DNA of 56,095 nt from an uncultured Prevotellaceae bacterium (GCA_946415705.1 CAMKTN010000013.1:1-56095), one strand, 5' to 3'. Counted from the first letter of the stretch, positions 37,066 through 45,487 are shown. Notes: generated by a model from the letters alone, not told the origin. Numbers and translations: made by a program.

Positions 37066-37098
37066 TTTGTTCCTTTTCGCTTATTTTCACTACCTTTG
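37066..37098 (+). promoter_or_regulatory. efp promoter
   Basis: TTTG (37066-37069), 21-base spacer, TACCTTTG (37091-37098). The transcript starts near 37105, so the heptamer array at 37134-37189 is in the efp leader. Confidence 0.8.
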
Positions 37099-37133
37099 CA
37101 CCCGATTTCGAGAGAATAGCTTCTTTATTCATC

Positions 37134-37189
37134 TTTAAACATTAAACTTTAAACGCTAAACGATAACCGCTAAACGCTAAACTTTAAAC
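37134..37189. repeat. heptamer array (eight units) in the efp 5' leader
   Basis: Eight consecutive units of NNTAAAC (one GATAACC variant), ending nine bases before the efp start codon. The leader is therefore almost entirely array. Confidence 0.85.
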
Positions 37190-37198
37190 TATAGAATT

Positions 37199-37765
37199 AT
37201 GATCAACTCCCAAGACATCAAGAAGGGCACCTGCATCCGCATGGATGGCAAGCTCTATTTCTGCATCGACTTCCTGCACGTGAAGCCTGGTAAGGGCAAC
37301 ACCATCATGCGCACCACCCTGAAGGACGTGGTCAGCGGCAACGTATTGGAGCGTCGCTTCAACATCGGTGAGAAGCTCGAGGATGTGCGCGTTGAGCGCC
37401 GCAGCTACCAGTTCCTCTACATGGAGGGCGAGGACTACATCTTCATGAACAACGAGACCTTCGAGCAGATTCCCATCCCCAAGGACCAGATCAACGGCGT
37501 CGCCTTCATGAAGGAAGGTGAGAACGTCGAGGTCGTCACCGATGCCAGCACCGAGACCGTCCTCTACGCCGACGTGCCCGTGAAGGTGAAGCTCGCCATC
37601 ACTTGGACCGAACCCGGCCTCAAGGGCGACACCGCCACCAACACGCTGAAGCCCGCCAAGGTGGAGACCGGCGCTGAGATCCGCGTACCTCTCTTCATCA
37701 ACGAAGGCGAGATCGTCGAGGTCGATACCCGTGACGGCAGCTACCTCGGCCGCGTGAAGGCATAA
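37199..37765 (+). CDS. efp: elongation factor P
   Basis: Relieves ribosome stalling at polyproline stretches. The 188-residue protein is full length, with the KOW-like N-terminal domain and the tip loop HVKPGKGNT (Lys about 32) that in many bacteria is modified. IRVPLFINEGEIVEVDTRDGSYLGR closes the C-terminal OB domain. Own promoter and an unusually repetitive leader; ends exactly at a 28-bp terminator stem. Confidence 0.95.
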   Translation: MINSQDIKKGTCIRMDGKLYFCIDFLHVKPGKGNTIMRTTLKDVVSGNVLERRFNIGEKLEDVRVERRSYQFLYMEGEDYIFMNNETFEQIPIPKDQINGVAFMKEGENVEVVTDASTETVLYADVPVKVKLAITWTEPGLKGDTATNTLKPAKVETGAEIRVPLFINEGEIVEVDTRDGSYLGRVKA

Positions 37766-37830
37766 GGAAATATTGATAAAAAGGAAACGCCCGGCATCTC
37801 GTCGGGCGTTTCCTTTTTATCAATATTTCC
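37766..37830. terminator. 28-bp perfect-stem bidirectional terminator between efp and tolC
   Basis: Stem arms 37766-37793 and 37803-37830 are perfectly complementary with a 9-base loop, and A/T tracts flank the GC core. The left arm starts right after the efp stop; the right arm contains the last codons and stop of the convergent tolC-type gene. Confidence 0.9.
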
Positions 37831-39166
37831 GTCTTCCCGTGAGGATGAGGTAGCGCGTCTTGGCCTGCATGTACTCGCAGACGGCGCTGTTGTGCTGCAT
37901 CTGCGCCTGTTGCTGCTGGCGCTGGGCATCCAGGAGTGAGGTCATGTTGGACATACCTGCGCGGTAGTGCTCGCGGTTGATGCGCAGGTTCTCCTCGGCA
38001 CGCGTGATGCTCTTCTCAGCAATCTGCAGCTGACGGTAGGTGCTCTCCAGGTTATCGTAGGCATCCTGCACCTGTAGCGTGATCAACTCACGCTTGTCCT
38101 TGCGGAAGTCGAGGGCTTTCTGCTCGGCAATCTTCGAGCGTTTCACCAGATGGCGCTCGCTCCAGTAAGCACTGATGGGCACCTGCAACGTGGCGAAAGC
38201 GATGGCACGCGGCTTCCAGCCACCGAGGAGCTTTCCATAGTTGGCAGAACCGCCGATGAACACCATGGGGAGGAACGAGGCTTTGGAGATCTTGGTCTCC
38301 AGCGATGCCTTGTCGGCCCAGATATCCAGTAGCTGCGTCTCCGTGCGCGCCTCCACGGCCTGTGCCGTGTTCATCTTCAAGGTCTCGGGAGCCTCCACAT
38401 CGAAATCTACATTCATGTCCACATCGATGTCCTCGTCGGCCATGCCGATGTACTTGGCCAGCGCGCGACGCAGCAGCTTACAGCCGTTGGCCGCCTTCAC
38501 GCGGAGGGCCGACAGCTGATCCTGCACGAGTTCCACGCTGAGGACATCGTTCTTATTCACGAGGCCGTTGTCAAAGATGTTGACCGCATCCTGGTGGATG
38601 CTCTCCGTCTCGCGCTCCATCGCCTCCAACAGCTTGTCGGTCTCGTGGAACTCCACCACCTTATAATATAATAGTTCCGTGGTCTGCACGACATTGTCAT
38701 CCACCACATCCTTCATCATCGTGCGCGCGTCCACGTTCATCTTGGCCAGCTTGTTGTAGTTACGCAGGCGACCGCCCGTGTAGAGGGGCTGCAGGAGCGA
38801 GATGCCCGCCGAAGTGCCGCGCTTGAGGGCACGGATACCACCATCCTTATAGACAGAGACGTCATCGAGGATGAGATCGACAATCTCCTTGAGCGTGCCG
38901 TCGAAGAGATCGACACTGATGAGGTAGTCCGTCGCCTCGAAATGCGAGAACGAGGCGCTGACCATGGGGTAGTACTTGGTCTTCATGTACTTGCGCAGCT
39001 CATCGGCCATCATCAGGTCGTACTCCGCATCCTTGACCTGCGTGTTGCCCTGCCGGGCTGCGGCGATGCAGTCCTTCAGCGTCATAATCTTCTGCGCCTG
39101 CGCCGTCAGCGCCGATGCGACGGCGAGCAGCGCGGTCAGGCACGTTATCTTACATATCTTCGTCAT
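37820..39166 (-). CDS. TolC-family outer-membrane efflux protein
   Basis: A 448-residue outer-membrane channel of the OEP family. The signal peptide (about 1-24, ending AQA-Q) precedes a duplicated pattern of long alpha-helical hairpins; the C-terminal REHYRAGMSNMTSLLDAQRQ is the typical OEP helix signature. Last gene of a fusion protein-pump-channel operon; its start overlaps the pump stop by 17 bases. Substrates unknown. Its 3' end lies inside a terminator stem. Confidence 0.9.
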   Translation of the reverse strand: MTKICKITCLTALLAVASALTAQAQKIMTLKDCIAAARQGNTQVKDAEYDLMMADELRKYMKTKYYPMVSASFSHFEATDYLISVDLFDGTLKEIVDLILDDVSVYKDGGIRALKRGTSAGISLLQPLYTGGRLRNYNKLAKMNVDARTMMKDVVDDNVVQTTELLYYKVVEFHETDKLLEAMERETESIHQDAVNIFDNGLVNKNDVLSVELVQDQLSALRVKAANGCKLLRRALAKYIGMADEDIDVDMNVDFDVEAPETLKMNTAQAVEARTETQLLDIWADKASLETKISKASFLPMVFIGGSANYGKLLGGWKPRAIAFATLQVPISAYWSERHLVKRSKIAEQKALDFRKDKRELITLQVQDAYDNLESTYRQLQIAEKSITRAEENLRINREHYRAGMSNMTSLLDAQRQQQQAQMQHNSAVCEYMQAKTRYLILTGRRKY

Positions 39167-42100
39167 AATCCGTTTCCTTTTGTCTGTTTCGCACGATACA
39201 ATAGCCGACCGGGATCATCGTGACAATCAGCACCATCGACACCAGCGCGCCGATGCTGATGACCACACCCATCGGTCCCCATAGCGGGGAGTTCTTGATG
39301 ACCATCGGGATGACACCCATCGAGGCCGCCGCCGAGGTCAGGAAGACCGGACGGAAGCGTCGTTTGGCCGATTCCAGCGCGGCTTCATTCACGCTGAGGC
39401 CGTCCTTCACATGCAGCTCCTCGGCATAGTCGATCATGATGATGCCGCATCGCGTGATGATACCCATGAGCGAGATGAAGCCCAGCACGGCCGTGGCGCC
39501 GAACTCCTGCCGGAACATGAACATACCCAGCGCGCCGCCCAGCATCGAGAAGCCCAGGGAGTACATGATGAGCAGCGTCAGCGGGATGCTCCTCAGGTGG
39601 AACACGATGATGAAGAAGATGAGGATGACGGCAATCTCCAGTCCGAGATAGATCTGCGGACGGTACGTGGCCTCCATCTCAGCCTGACCGCCCTGACGGA
39701 TCTTCACGCCCTCGGGCAGGTGCAACGTCTCCAGGTCCTTATAGATGCTCTTCGTCAGTTCACCAATCCTGCCATTGCGCCCCATGAGTCCGAACACCGA
39801 GGCGCGACGCTGGCCGTTGACGCGCGTGATGCAGCCGTCGCCCCACCCTGCCTTGACCTCGGCAATCTGCGAGAGGGGCGTCGCCGTCAGCGTCGGCAGC
39901 AGGCCGGTGACGCGGATGTTCTTGAAGTCTTCGATATTGTTATCGCCCTTGTCGGCGTCCTTGACGACCACGTCCAAGGCCTGCTCACCCTCCCATATCG
40001 TGGTCACGGGAATGCCGCCGCCGTAGCGCATGGCGAAGTTCAGCGACAGCAGCGACTTGCTGATGCCCATGCGGTTGGCCTCCTCGGGGTGCATGATGAC
40101 ATCAATGCTGCTGTTGATGGCGCCGAAGCTGGTGCTCAGCGATGCCACGTCCTTGTTCTGTGCCAGACGCCCGCGGATGCTGTCGATGGCCACGTGCAGG
40201 CTGTCCAGATTGTCACCCTCCACGATGACCTCGATGGGGTACTGGCGGTCGGAGTATTCAATCTGTCGGAACAGCACTTGCGCATCGGGGAAGTAAGAGG
40301 CATATTTCTCAGCATAGTCATCGAGCATGCCCTGCGTCTCCTTATCGTTGTGCGTGTTCACGATGAACTGTGCGAAATGTGTGCCGCCGAAGTTAGGCAC
40401 GAATGTCACGTGGAAGCGGGGCGAGCCGCTGCCGTAGAACGTGGTGAGGTTCGCCACACGCTCGTCCTTGCTCAGGATGGCTGCCAGACTATCCGCCACC
40501 TGAGCCGTATATTTCAAATCCGCACCTGTCGGCAGGATGATATCCACCGCAAACTGGTTGCGCTCGGCACGCGGCAGCAGGCGCTGCGGCACCTTCATCA
40601 TCAGCAGTCCGCCCACAATGATGCTTCCCAGTCCCACGGCCATCGTGATGCGCTTATGCCGGAAGCACCCCTCGATGAGGCGGTCATAGCCCCCCTGCAG
40701 CACATCCAGCATCGATCTCCGAGCCGCCTTCTGCTCCCCCTTACCGTTCCCGAGGGCCTCATTACCGTTCCCGAGGGTTCCCCCGAGGGTCTCCTCCTTC
40801 TGATGCAACCCCTTCCGGATAAACTGGTACTGCAAAATCGGCACCACGAAGATGGCCACTATCAGCGACACCGTCAGCACGATGGCCACCGAATACGGGA
40901 ACCACTGCAGGAAGTCGTGAATGATCTGGCTGGTCGTGAAGATGAGGGGGAAGAAGGTGATGCTGATGACGAGCGTCGCCGTGATGATGCTGGCCGCAAA
41001 CTCGCGCGACGACTCCACCGCCGCCCGCCAGCGTCCCACGCCGGCATCCAGCTTATCCAGGTAGCAATCCACCACCACGACGCTGTCATCCACAATCATA
41101 CCCAATGTGACTATCAACGCCGCCAACGTGACGCTGTTGATCTCCACGCCGAAGAGCAGGAAGACCGCGATGGATGCGAAGATGGTGATAGGAATCGTGG
41201 CCACGGCGACGCCCGCCACGCGCAGCGGCAGCATCAACATCACCACGATGATGACGGAGATGATGGCAATCAACATCTCGTTCATGAACTCATCCACGGA
41301 GTGGCTCACGACCTGGCTCTGGTCGCTGATGATGTTGATATGCACGTCCGACGGCAGCGTGGCCTCGTACTCCCGGACGATGTCCTTCACCTGCTCACCA
41401 AAGTCAACGATGTTATTGCCCTTGATCATCTGCAGCGAGAGCAGGATGCATTTCTTGCCGTTGTTCTTGATATAGGTACGCGGGCTGGGGTACTCGCGCT
41501 GGATGGTGGCGATGTCGCCGACACGCACCACCTCGCCCGTGGGGGCGCTGTTGAGGATGGTCTGTGCCACGTCGTTCTCCGTATTGAGCGACGACTGCAC
41601 ATGGATGTCGCGACTCAGCTTGCCGTCTGCCAGGTTACCCGTGTAGAGCGTTCCCGTCTGTCCGGAGAGCTTGCTCACCAGCATGGCCGTGTTGATGCCG
41701 TAGTTGGTCAGGCGGTCGCGGTCGAGATAGATGGCCAGCTGCTCCTTCTGTCCGCCCATGCGGATGACATTCGCCAGGCTGGGCACCGAGCGCAGGCGGT
41801 TGCTGAGCCCCGAGACATATTCCTCCATCTCGCGATAGGTCTTCTGCTCGCTTTCCAGCGTGATGAGCATCGCCGAGGCATCGCCGAAGTCATCATTGGC
41901 AATCAGCGCCAGCACACCTGTCGGCAGCGTCATCTTAAACAACTTCAGGCGTTCCTTCAGCTTGTTCCAGAACTCCGTCGTCTGCTTCACGTTCGGGTCC
42001 AGCCACACGACAGCCGCACAGATGCCGTTGAAACACTGCACGCTGGTTTTCATCTTGTTGATTTCCTTGAACGTCCACAGGAACTCCTCCAGCGGGCATG

Positions 42101-42305
42101 CCAGCTGCTGCTCCACCTCTAATGCCGAGGCGCCGGGATAGACGCCCACGACAAGGCCCAGCGGCATCTGGAAACTCGGGAACTCATCCTTGGGAATATG
42201 AATCAGTGACACGACACCCGCTGCCATCATGACAAACACCAACAGCAGCGTGATGCTCTTGTGGCGCATCGCCGCCGCCACTATGTCCGTTTTTTTCTTT
42301 TCCAT
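39150..42305 (-). CDS. RND (HAE1-type) efflux pump
   Basis: A 1051-residue proton-driven AcrB-like inner-membrane transporter. It has 12 TM helices: TM1 after KSITLLLVFVMMAAGVVSLI and two six-helix bundles at about 330-530 and 880-1040. A GMIVDDSVVVVDCYLDK segment (about 403) is the RND proton-relay region, and two large periplasmic loops follow TM1 and TM7. A cytoplasmic loop (about 505-523) has GNGNEALGNGKG encoded by a 21-bp-spaced repeat. Forms a tripartite pump with its neighbours. Confidence 0.92.
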   Translation of the reverse strand: MEKKKTDIVAAAMRHKSITLLLVFVMMAAGVVSLIHIPKDEFPSFQMPLGLVVGVYPGASALEVEQQLACPLEEFLWTFKEINKMKTSVQCFNGICAAVVWLDPNVKQTTEFWNKLKERLKLFKMTLPTGVLALIANDDFGDASAMLITLESEQKTYREMEEYVSGLSNRLRSVPSLANVIRMGGQKEQLAIYLDRDRLTNYGINTAMLVSKLSGQTGTLYTGNLADGKLSRDIHVQSSLNTENDVAQTILNSAPTGEVVRVGDIATIQREYPSPRTYIKNNGKKCILLSLQMIKGNNIVDFGEQVKDIVREYEATLPSDVHINIISDQSQVVSHSVDEFMNEMLIAIISVIIVVMLMLPLRVAGVAVATIPITIFASIAVFLLFGVEINSVTLAALIVTLGMIVDDSVVVVDCYLDKLDAGVGRWRAAVESSREFAASIITATLVISITFFPLIFTTSQIIHDFLQWFPYSVAIVLTVSLIVAIFVVPILQYQFIRKGLHQKEETLGGTLGNGNEALGNGKGEQKAARRSMLDVLQGGYDRLIEGCFRHKRITMAVGLGSIIVGGLLMMKVPQRLLPRAERNQFAVDIILPTGADLKYTAQVADSLAAILSKDERVANLTTFYGSGSPRFHVTFVPNFGGTHFAQFIVNTHNDKETQGMLDDYAEKYASYFPDAQVLFRQIEYSDRQYPIEVIVEGDNLDSLHVAIDSIRGRLAQNKDVASLSTSFGAINSSIDVIMHPEEANRMGISKSLLSLNFAMRYGGGIPVTTIWEGEQALDVVVKDADKGDNNIEDFKNIRVTGLLPTLTATPLSQIAEVKAGWGDGCITRVNGQRRASVFGLMGRNGRIGELTKSIYKDLETLHLPEGVKIRQGGQAEMEATYRPQIYLGLEIAVILIFFIIVFHLRSIPLTLLIMYSLGFSMLGGALGMFMFRQEFGATAVLGFISLMGIITRCGIIMIDYAEELHVKDGLSVNEAALESAKRRFRPVFLTSAAASMGVIPMVIKNSPLWGPMGVVISIGALVSMVLIVTMIPVGYCIVRNRQKETDYDEDM
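40741..40789. repeat. 21-bp-spaced repeat in the RND pump gene
   Basis: TTACCGTTCCCGAGGG occurs at 40741 and 40762, with a truncated third copy to 40789. In frame; it encodes the Gly-Asn-rich cytoplasmic loop between the two TM bundles. Confidence 0.8.
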
Positions 42306-42330
42306 CTATCTTATTCTCTTGGCGGCCTCA

Positions 42331-42370
42331 TTATTTCGTTATTACGTTATATCGTTATAACGTTATTACG
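42331..42370. repeat. octamer array (five units) between pump and fusion protein
   Basis: Five units of TTATNNCG in a row, downstream of the fusion-protein gene and upstream of the pump gene. Confidence 0.8.
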
Positions 42371-42392
42371 ATATTCCCCGGCCGCCTCTCTC

Positions 42393-42448
42393 TAATCCTT
42401 AATCCTTAATCTTTAATCCTTAATCCTTAATCTCTAATCCTTAATCAT
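42393..42448. repeat. heptamer array (eight units) at the fusion-protein stop
   Basis: Eight units of TAATCYT-type sequence; the last unit includes the stop codon of the membrane-fusion protein (42441). Same unit number and length as the efp leader array but different sequence. Confidence 0.85.
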
Positions 42449-43478
42449 TCTCAACCTCCACCGCCGTGTCCTCGCACACCTTGTTCTGTCCGGAAATGAC
42501 GATTTCATCGCCAGATGTAAGGCCGCTCTCCACGATCACGCCCTCGCTGATGACGTCACCCGTGGTCACCTCCTGGCGATGTGTCTTGCCGCCCTGCACC
42601 TTCCACACGAACTTGTCATGTCCGCTGATCTGCACCGCCTGCTGCGGCACTACGATGGCGTAGTCCTCGCCACCGCCTTCCAGGCGGACCTTGCAGACCA
42701 TGCCCGGCAGCAACGTGTGCTTGCGGTTCTCCACGAGGGCGGTGACGGCATAGGCGTGGTTGATGGGGTTCGCCGTGATGCCGCGGTTCACAACCTTACC
42801 CGTGAAGATGCTGTCGCCCAGGGCACCCACGGTGAAGCGCACCGTCTCGCCCTTGCCAATCTGGCCTATCTCCTTCTCCGGCACGGACAGCTTCACCTTC
42901 ACGCGGTCGATCTTCACGAGGCGGAAGCCTGTCACACCCAGCACGGCACCAGCGCCGACATGGGCGTTGCACGAAGCCACATAGCCGTCGAAGGGCGCGC
43001 GCAGCACGATCTCCTCCACACTCTTGCGCGAGATGGCCTCAGCAGCACGGGCCTTCACCAGCGCGCTCTCCATCTCCACCATACGTATCTCGGGTAGTGT
43101 GCCCTTGTCGTAGAGGTCCTTGACACGGCGGTAGGCATCCTCCACCTGCGCCAGCGTCGAAGAGCTGATCTCGTAGGAGTTACGGACATTCTGTCCGTCC
43201 ACCTCTGCCAGCGCCTGGCCCTGGCGCACAAACTGACCTTCCTCGGCCATCACGCGCACCACCGTGCCGAGGACGCCGAACGAGACATTCGCCCCGTCCT
43301 CCTCTTCGATGACACCCATATAACTCTTGCCGACCACATGGCTGTAGGCCGTCACCTTCATGGTCCGCACCTTCACGCTCGAGGCACGTTCCACCTTCTT
43401 TTCCTTACTGCAGCTGCCCGTCATCAGCGCCGCCAACACCAGCGCCACCAACAGCTGCACACGCATAATCTGATTCAT
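42441..43478 (-). CDS. HlyD/AcrA-family membrane fusion lipoprotein
   Basis: Periplasmic adaptor linking the RND pump to TolC. Predicted lipoprotein with Cys near residue 23 (ALMTGSCSKE). It has a lipoyl half (VMAEEGQFVRQGQALAEVDG), alpha-hairpin (residues about 100-150), second lipoyl half (LRAPFDGYVASCNAHVGAGA) and beta-barrel. The ATG at 43478 (or 43466) is chosen because the -7 box at 43509-43516 overlaps a further upstream ATG at 43511. About 345 residues; first gene of the operon. Confidence 0.88.
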   Translation of the reverse strand: MNQIMRVQLLVALVLAALMTGSCSKEKKVERASSVKVRTMKVTAYSHVVGKSYMGVIEEEDGANVSFGVLGTVVRVMAEEGQFVRQGQALAEVDGQNVRNSYEISSSTLAQVEDAYRRVKDLYDKGTLPEIRMVEMESALVKARAAEAISRKSVEEIVLRAPFDGYVASCNAHVGAGAVLGVTGFRLVKIDRVKVKLSVPEKEIGQIGKGETVRFTVGALGDSIFTGKVVNRGITANPINHAYAVTALVENRKHTLLPGMVCKVRLEGGGEDYAIVVPQQAVQISGHDKFVWKVQGGKTHRQEVTTGDVISEGVIVESGLTSGDEIVISGQNKVCEDTAVEVEND

Positions 43479-43508
43479 ATTGATGCAATATATCCTAATT
43501 CTCGGCCG

Positions 43509-43541
43509 CAAAGTTACTAATAATTATTGAACGAGGCGCAA
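43509..43541 (-). promoter_or_regulatory. promoter of the RND efflux operon
   Basis: Minus strand TAACTTTG (43509-43516), with a TTG 22 bases upstream (43539-43541). Transcription would start near 43502, excluding the ATG at 43511. Confidence 0.65.
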
Positions 43542-43787
43542 CGATGAGTAAAAAAAGAAAAACTACACAGAAAAAGGCCGTAAAGCGCAACTACTGGCAA
43601 TCTTACGACTACCGCTGAAAGACCTTAGGGATGTAACCCGAGTCTTGTCTAACCACAAATTCACAGAGGTACACAAAGGCTAGTCCTCTCGCAACTGGTT
43701 CTTCGCTATTGACCTCTAGGAGTACGGAAAGCCAGACAAAACGCTTCGCAAGGTTTTGGCTTAGACTAAGGACACAAAGAAATACCA

Positions 43788-44180
43788 CTACCCATTAACA
43801 ACTCGACGGATACCATCCTTTAAATGAGCCGTATTGAAGTTAATCAGTAGCCCCAAATAGAGTCCTGACAGTTTGAGATAAGACAGCAACTGAGCAACAT
43901 TCGTTTCAGAAAGTTGCGAGACTGCCTTAAGTTCCAAAATGACACGATCTTCCACCAAGATGTCTATGAAAAGAGGATGCCCAACGGGGTTACCCTTGTA
44001 TATAATAGGCCTCTGCACTTGGCGCGCGACCTTCAATCCACGCTGTTCCAGCTCATACATAAGGCAGTCTTCATATACGGCTTCCAACAGCCCAGGTCCC
44101 ATGTGCTTGTGGACTTCCAATGCTGCTCCTATTATCTCATGACTCAAAGCATTAAGGTGCTCTTTTTCTTGTTCATTCAT
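43788..44180 (-). CDS. GxxExxY family protein (PD-(D/E)XK-like fold)
   Basis: A 130-residue protein with the family signature GPGLLEAVYE (about 28) and a PD-(D/E)XK-like core FIDILVEDRVILELKAV (about 71-87). The family is widespread and often orphan; function is not established, though the fold suggests nuclease ancestry. A TACCTTTG box (44206-44213) gives a short leader to the ATG at 44180. It sits centrally between inverted repeats at 43651 and 44358. Confidence 0.88.
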   Translation of the reverse strand: MNEQEKEHLNALSHEIIGAALEVHKHMGPGLLEAVYEDCLMYELEQRGLKVARQVQRPIIYKGNPVGHPLFIDILVEDRVILELKAVSQLSETNVAQLLSYLKLSGLYLGLLINFNTAHLKDGIRRVVNG

Positions 44181-44205
44181 ACCTCAAATCTGTTATATGA
44201 CGGCT

Positions 44206-44213
44206 CAAAGGTA
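44206..44213 (-). promoter_or_regulatory. -7 box of the GxxExxY gene
   Basis: TACCTTTG on the minus strand, 26 bases before the ATG. Confidence 0.65.
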
Positions 44214-44456
44214 CGCTTTTTCTTTCACACGGCAACCGCATATGTCTCACTTTTTTGACTCACAGCAGAATTTCTCTGTGACCTTCGCCTAGCAGGAAGC
44301 TTGCGTAGCCGTTCCTGCGGCTCTCAGTACTTCAGGATAATGACGACAACAGGACATGCCTTTGTGTGCTTCGTGCCTTTGTGGTTATTATCCGTGTAGA
44401 TCCGAGAGATCCATGTTCGTTATAATTTGAGTCCGTATTTGTTAAATATTCGCAAC

Positions 44457-44491
44457 GGTACACAACTTTGTGGTCCACAAACTTGTGTACC
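44457..44491. repeat. 35-bp palindrome, copy 1
   Basis: Outer arms GGTACACAA / TTGTGTACC and inner arms TTTGTGG / CCACAAA around a single central T. It directly abuts the 5' edge of the ATPase remnant. A second copy is at 47737-47787. Confidence 0.9.
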
Positions 44492-44638
44492 AACGAGACA
44501 TACAACCTCGGCACCAAATCCAACATCAGCCGCATCAGGACAGCCCTGCTCGCCAGAGAGCTTATAGATGTCAATAAAGACGGCATCTTCTTAGAGGACC
44601 CCGTCTTCAAGCTCTGGATGATGACAAGACTTTCATAA
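44489..44638 (+). pseudogene. C-terminal remnant of an AAA-type ATPase gene
   Basis: An open frame of 49 codons with no start reads TYNLGTKSNISRIRTALLAR and ends VFKLWMMTRLS-stop. This matches the C-terminal winged-helix end of the ATPase_2-type (PF01637/DUF4143-like) proteins common in Bacteroidota. Everything upstream is missing and the break coincides with the palindrome. A 38-bp piece (44529-44566) recurs at 46787-46824 with one mismatch. Confidence 0.65.
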
Positions 44639-44672
44639 ATTAGGGCAATTCGAGCAATTCGATGTTAGAAAG

Positions 44673-44743
44673 AAGATTTATGTTCCGATTCCCGTCCGAT
44701 TTAGGTTCTGTATTAAGGTTTTTATAACGGATTCGAGGAAAAT
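44673..44743. repeat. dispersed promoter-proximal repeat, copy 1
   Basis: About 70 bp beginning AAGATTTATGTTC aligns well with 54378-54448. Both copies lie roughly 100 bp upstream of a -7 box. A shared AATTCGAGCWATTCG phrase lies upstream of both. Confidence 0.75.
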
Positions 44744-44757
44744 ATGTACGAAAAAGG

Positions 44758-44786
44758 TTGTTTCTCGTGGAAAATATATAGCTTTG
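44758..44786 (+). promoter_or_regulatory. promoter of the toxin-antitoxin pair
   Basis: TTG (44758-44760), 18-base spacer, TAGCTTTG (44779-44786), 28 bases before the antitoxin ATG. Confidence 0.65.
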
Positions 44787-44814
44787 CAGCGGAAAAAGAA
44801 AAATACGATGCATT

Positions 44815-45117
44815 ATGAGTACAACAGCATTGACTAATTTGCGCGATTACCTGACAGGCACATTGGGTATCCAAGACATGATGTGGTTGGTAGAGGAAAT
44901 GAAGAATTTCATGCGAGGCCCCGAGGAAAAGCTCAAGCCATACACCAAAGAAGAACTGTTAGCACGGATTGCACAGTCTGAACGCGATTCCGCCGAAGGT
45001 AAAGTCTATGACTTTGATGACATGATGCGCGAACTAGAAGAAGAGTTCGCCCACGAAGATGCCGAGGAACTGGCTTGTATGGCACGTCAGGAACAAGAGT
45101 TTGCCGAAGCCGTATGA
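44815..45117 (+). CDS. antitoxin of a ParE-type module
   Basis: A 100-residue acidic protein directly upstream of and overlapping a ParE-like toxin (ATGA). The C-terminal half (KPYTKEELLARIAQSE, then an acidic helix) is like the toxin-wrapping tails of Bacteroidota antitoxins. The N-terminal half (LRDYLTGTLGIQDMMWLVEE) has no obvious ribbon-helix-helix or HTH motif I can name. Assignment rests mainly on position and composition. Confidence 0.7.
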   Translation: MSTTALTNLRDYLTGTLGIQDMMWLVEEMKNFMRGPEEKLKPYTKEELLARIAQSERDSAEGKVYDFDDMMRELEEEFAHEDAEELACMARQEQEFAEAV

Positions 45118-45425
45118 AGGTGACCATGACCGACTTCGCGAGACGACAGGTCCGCGAAACCGCCAAATACATTCAACAGGTATTTGGCAAGCGATACAGG
45201 GACAAATTCTTGGAGGATGTAAAAGAAACGCGCTTGTTACTTGCTAATAACCCGCACCTCGGATCGGTTGAACCACTTTTGTCCGATTCCCCTTCGGGCT
45301 ATCGAAGCATCGTGATTGCCAAACTCAACAAAATGATTTATCGCATATTGGATGAAAGTATCGAAATCGCTGACTTCTGGGATGTGAGACAAGCCCCCGA
45401 CACATTAGCCAGCCGCGTGAAGTAA
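45114..45425 (+). CDS. ParE/RelE-family toxin
   Basis: A 103-residue basic protein of the RelE/ParE superfamily. It opens VTMTDFARRQVRETAKYI, has a central NPHLGSVEPLL region and the family end MIYRILDESIEIADFWDVRQ. The start at 45114 overlaps the antitoxin stop; an upstream in-frame ATG at 45075 lies within the antitoxin gene and is rejected. ParE members poison gyrase, RelE members cut mRNA; the C-terminal pattern favours ParE. Confidence 0.87.
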   Translation: MKVTMTDFARRQVRETAKYIQQVFGKRYRDKFLEDVKETRLLLANNPHLGSVEPLLSDSPSGYRSIVIAKLNKMIYRILDESIEIADFWDVRQAPDTLASRVK

Positions 45426-45487
45426 CGATGTCCTTTTTCATCGGTTGGCATCTAATCAGCTACAGGTCCCAATCCACAACCTATACA

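Larger units (their letters stand above)
43651..44386. mobile_element. putative inverted-repeat-bounded unit carrying a GxxExxY gene
   Basis: Left end 43651-43680 (begins AACCACAAA, ends ACACAAAGGC) and right end 44358-44386 are imperfect inverted repeats of about 30 bp with the same outer and inner blocks. Between them lie one gene with its own promoter and non-coding flanks. No transposase is inside, so it would be non-autonomous if mobile. The ends resemble the dispersed CTTCGTGTCC/TTCGTGG-type phrase seen in many bacteria. Confidence 0.45.

Noticed and set aside
39411-42122. A very long open frame (about 900 codons) on the plus strand opposite the RND pump
   Set aside because: Composition rich in His, Arg, Gln and Asp is typical of antisense frames of GC-rich genes; no domain is recognisable and the pump on the other strand is certain.
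43544-43618. A 24-codon lysine-rich plus-strand ORF (MSKKRKTTQKK...) between the efflux operon and the GxxExxY unit
   Set aside because: Too short to support without conservation; no promoter seen. Worth a homology check only.
43619-43652. Possible terminator hairpin (AAGAC ... GTCTT) before the GxxExxY unit
   Set aside because: The stem is interrupted by mismatches and no T-run follows.
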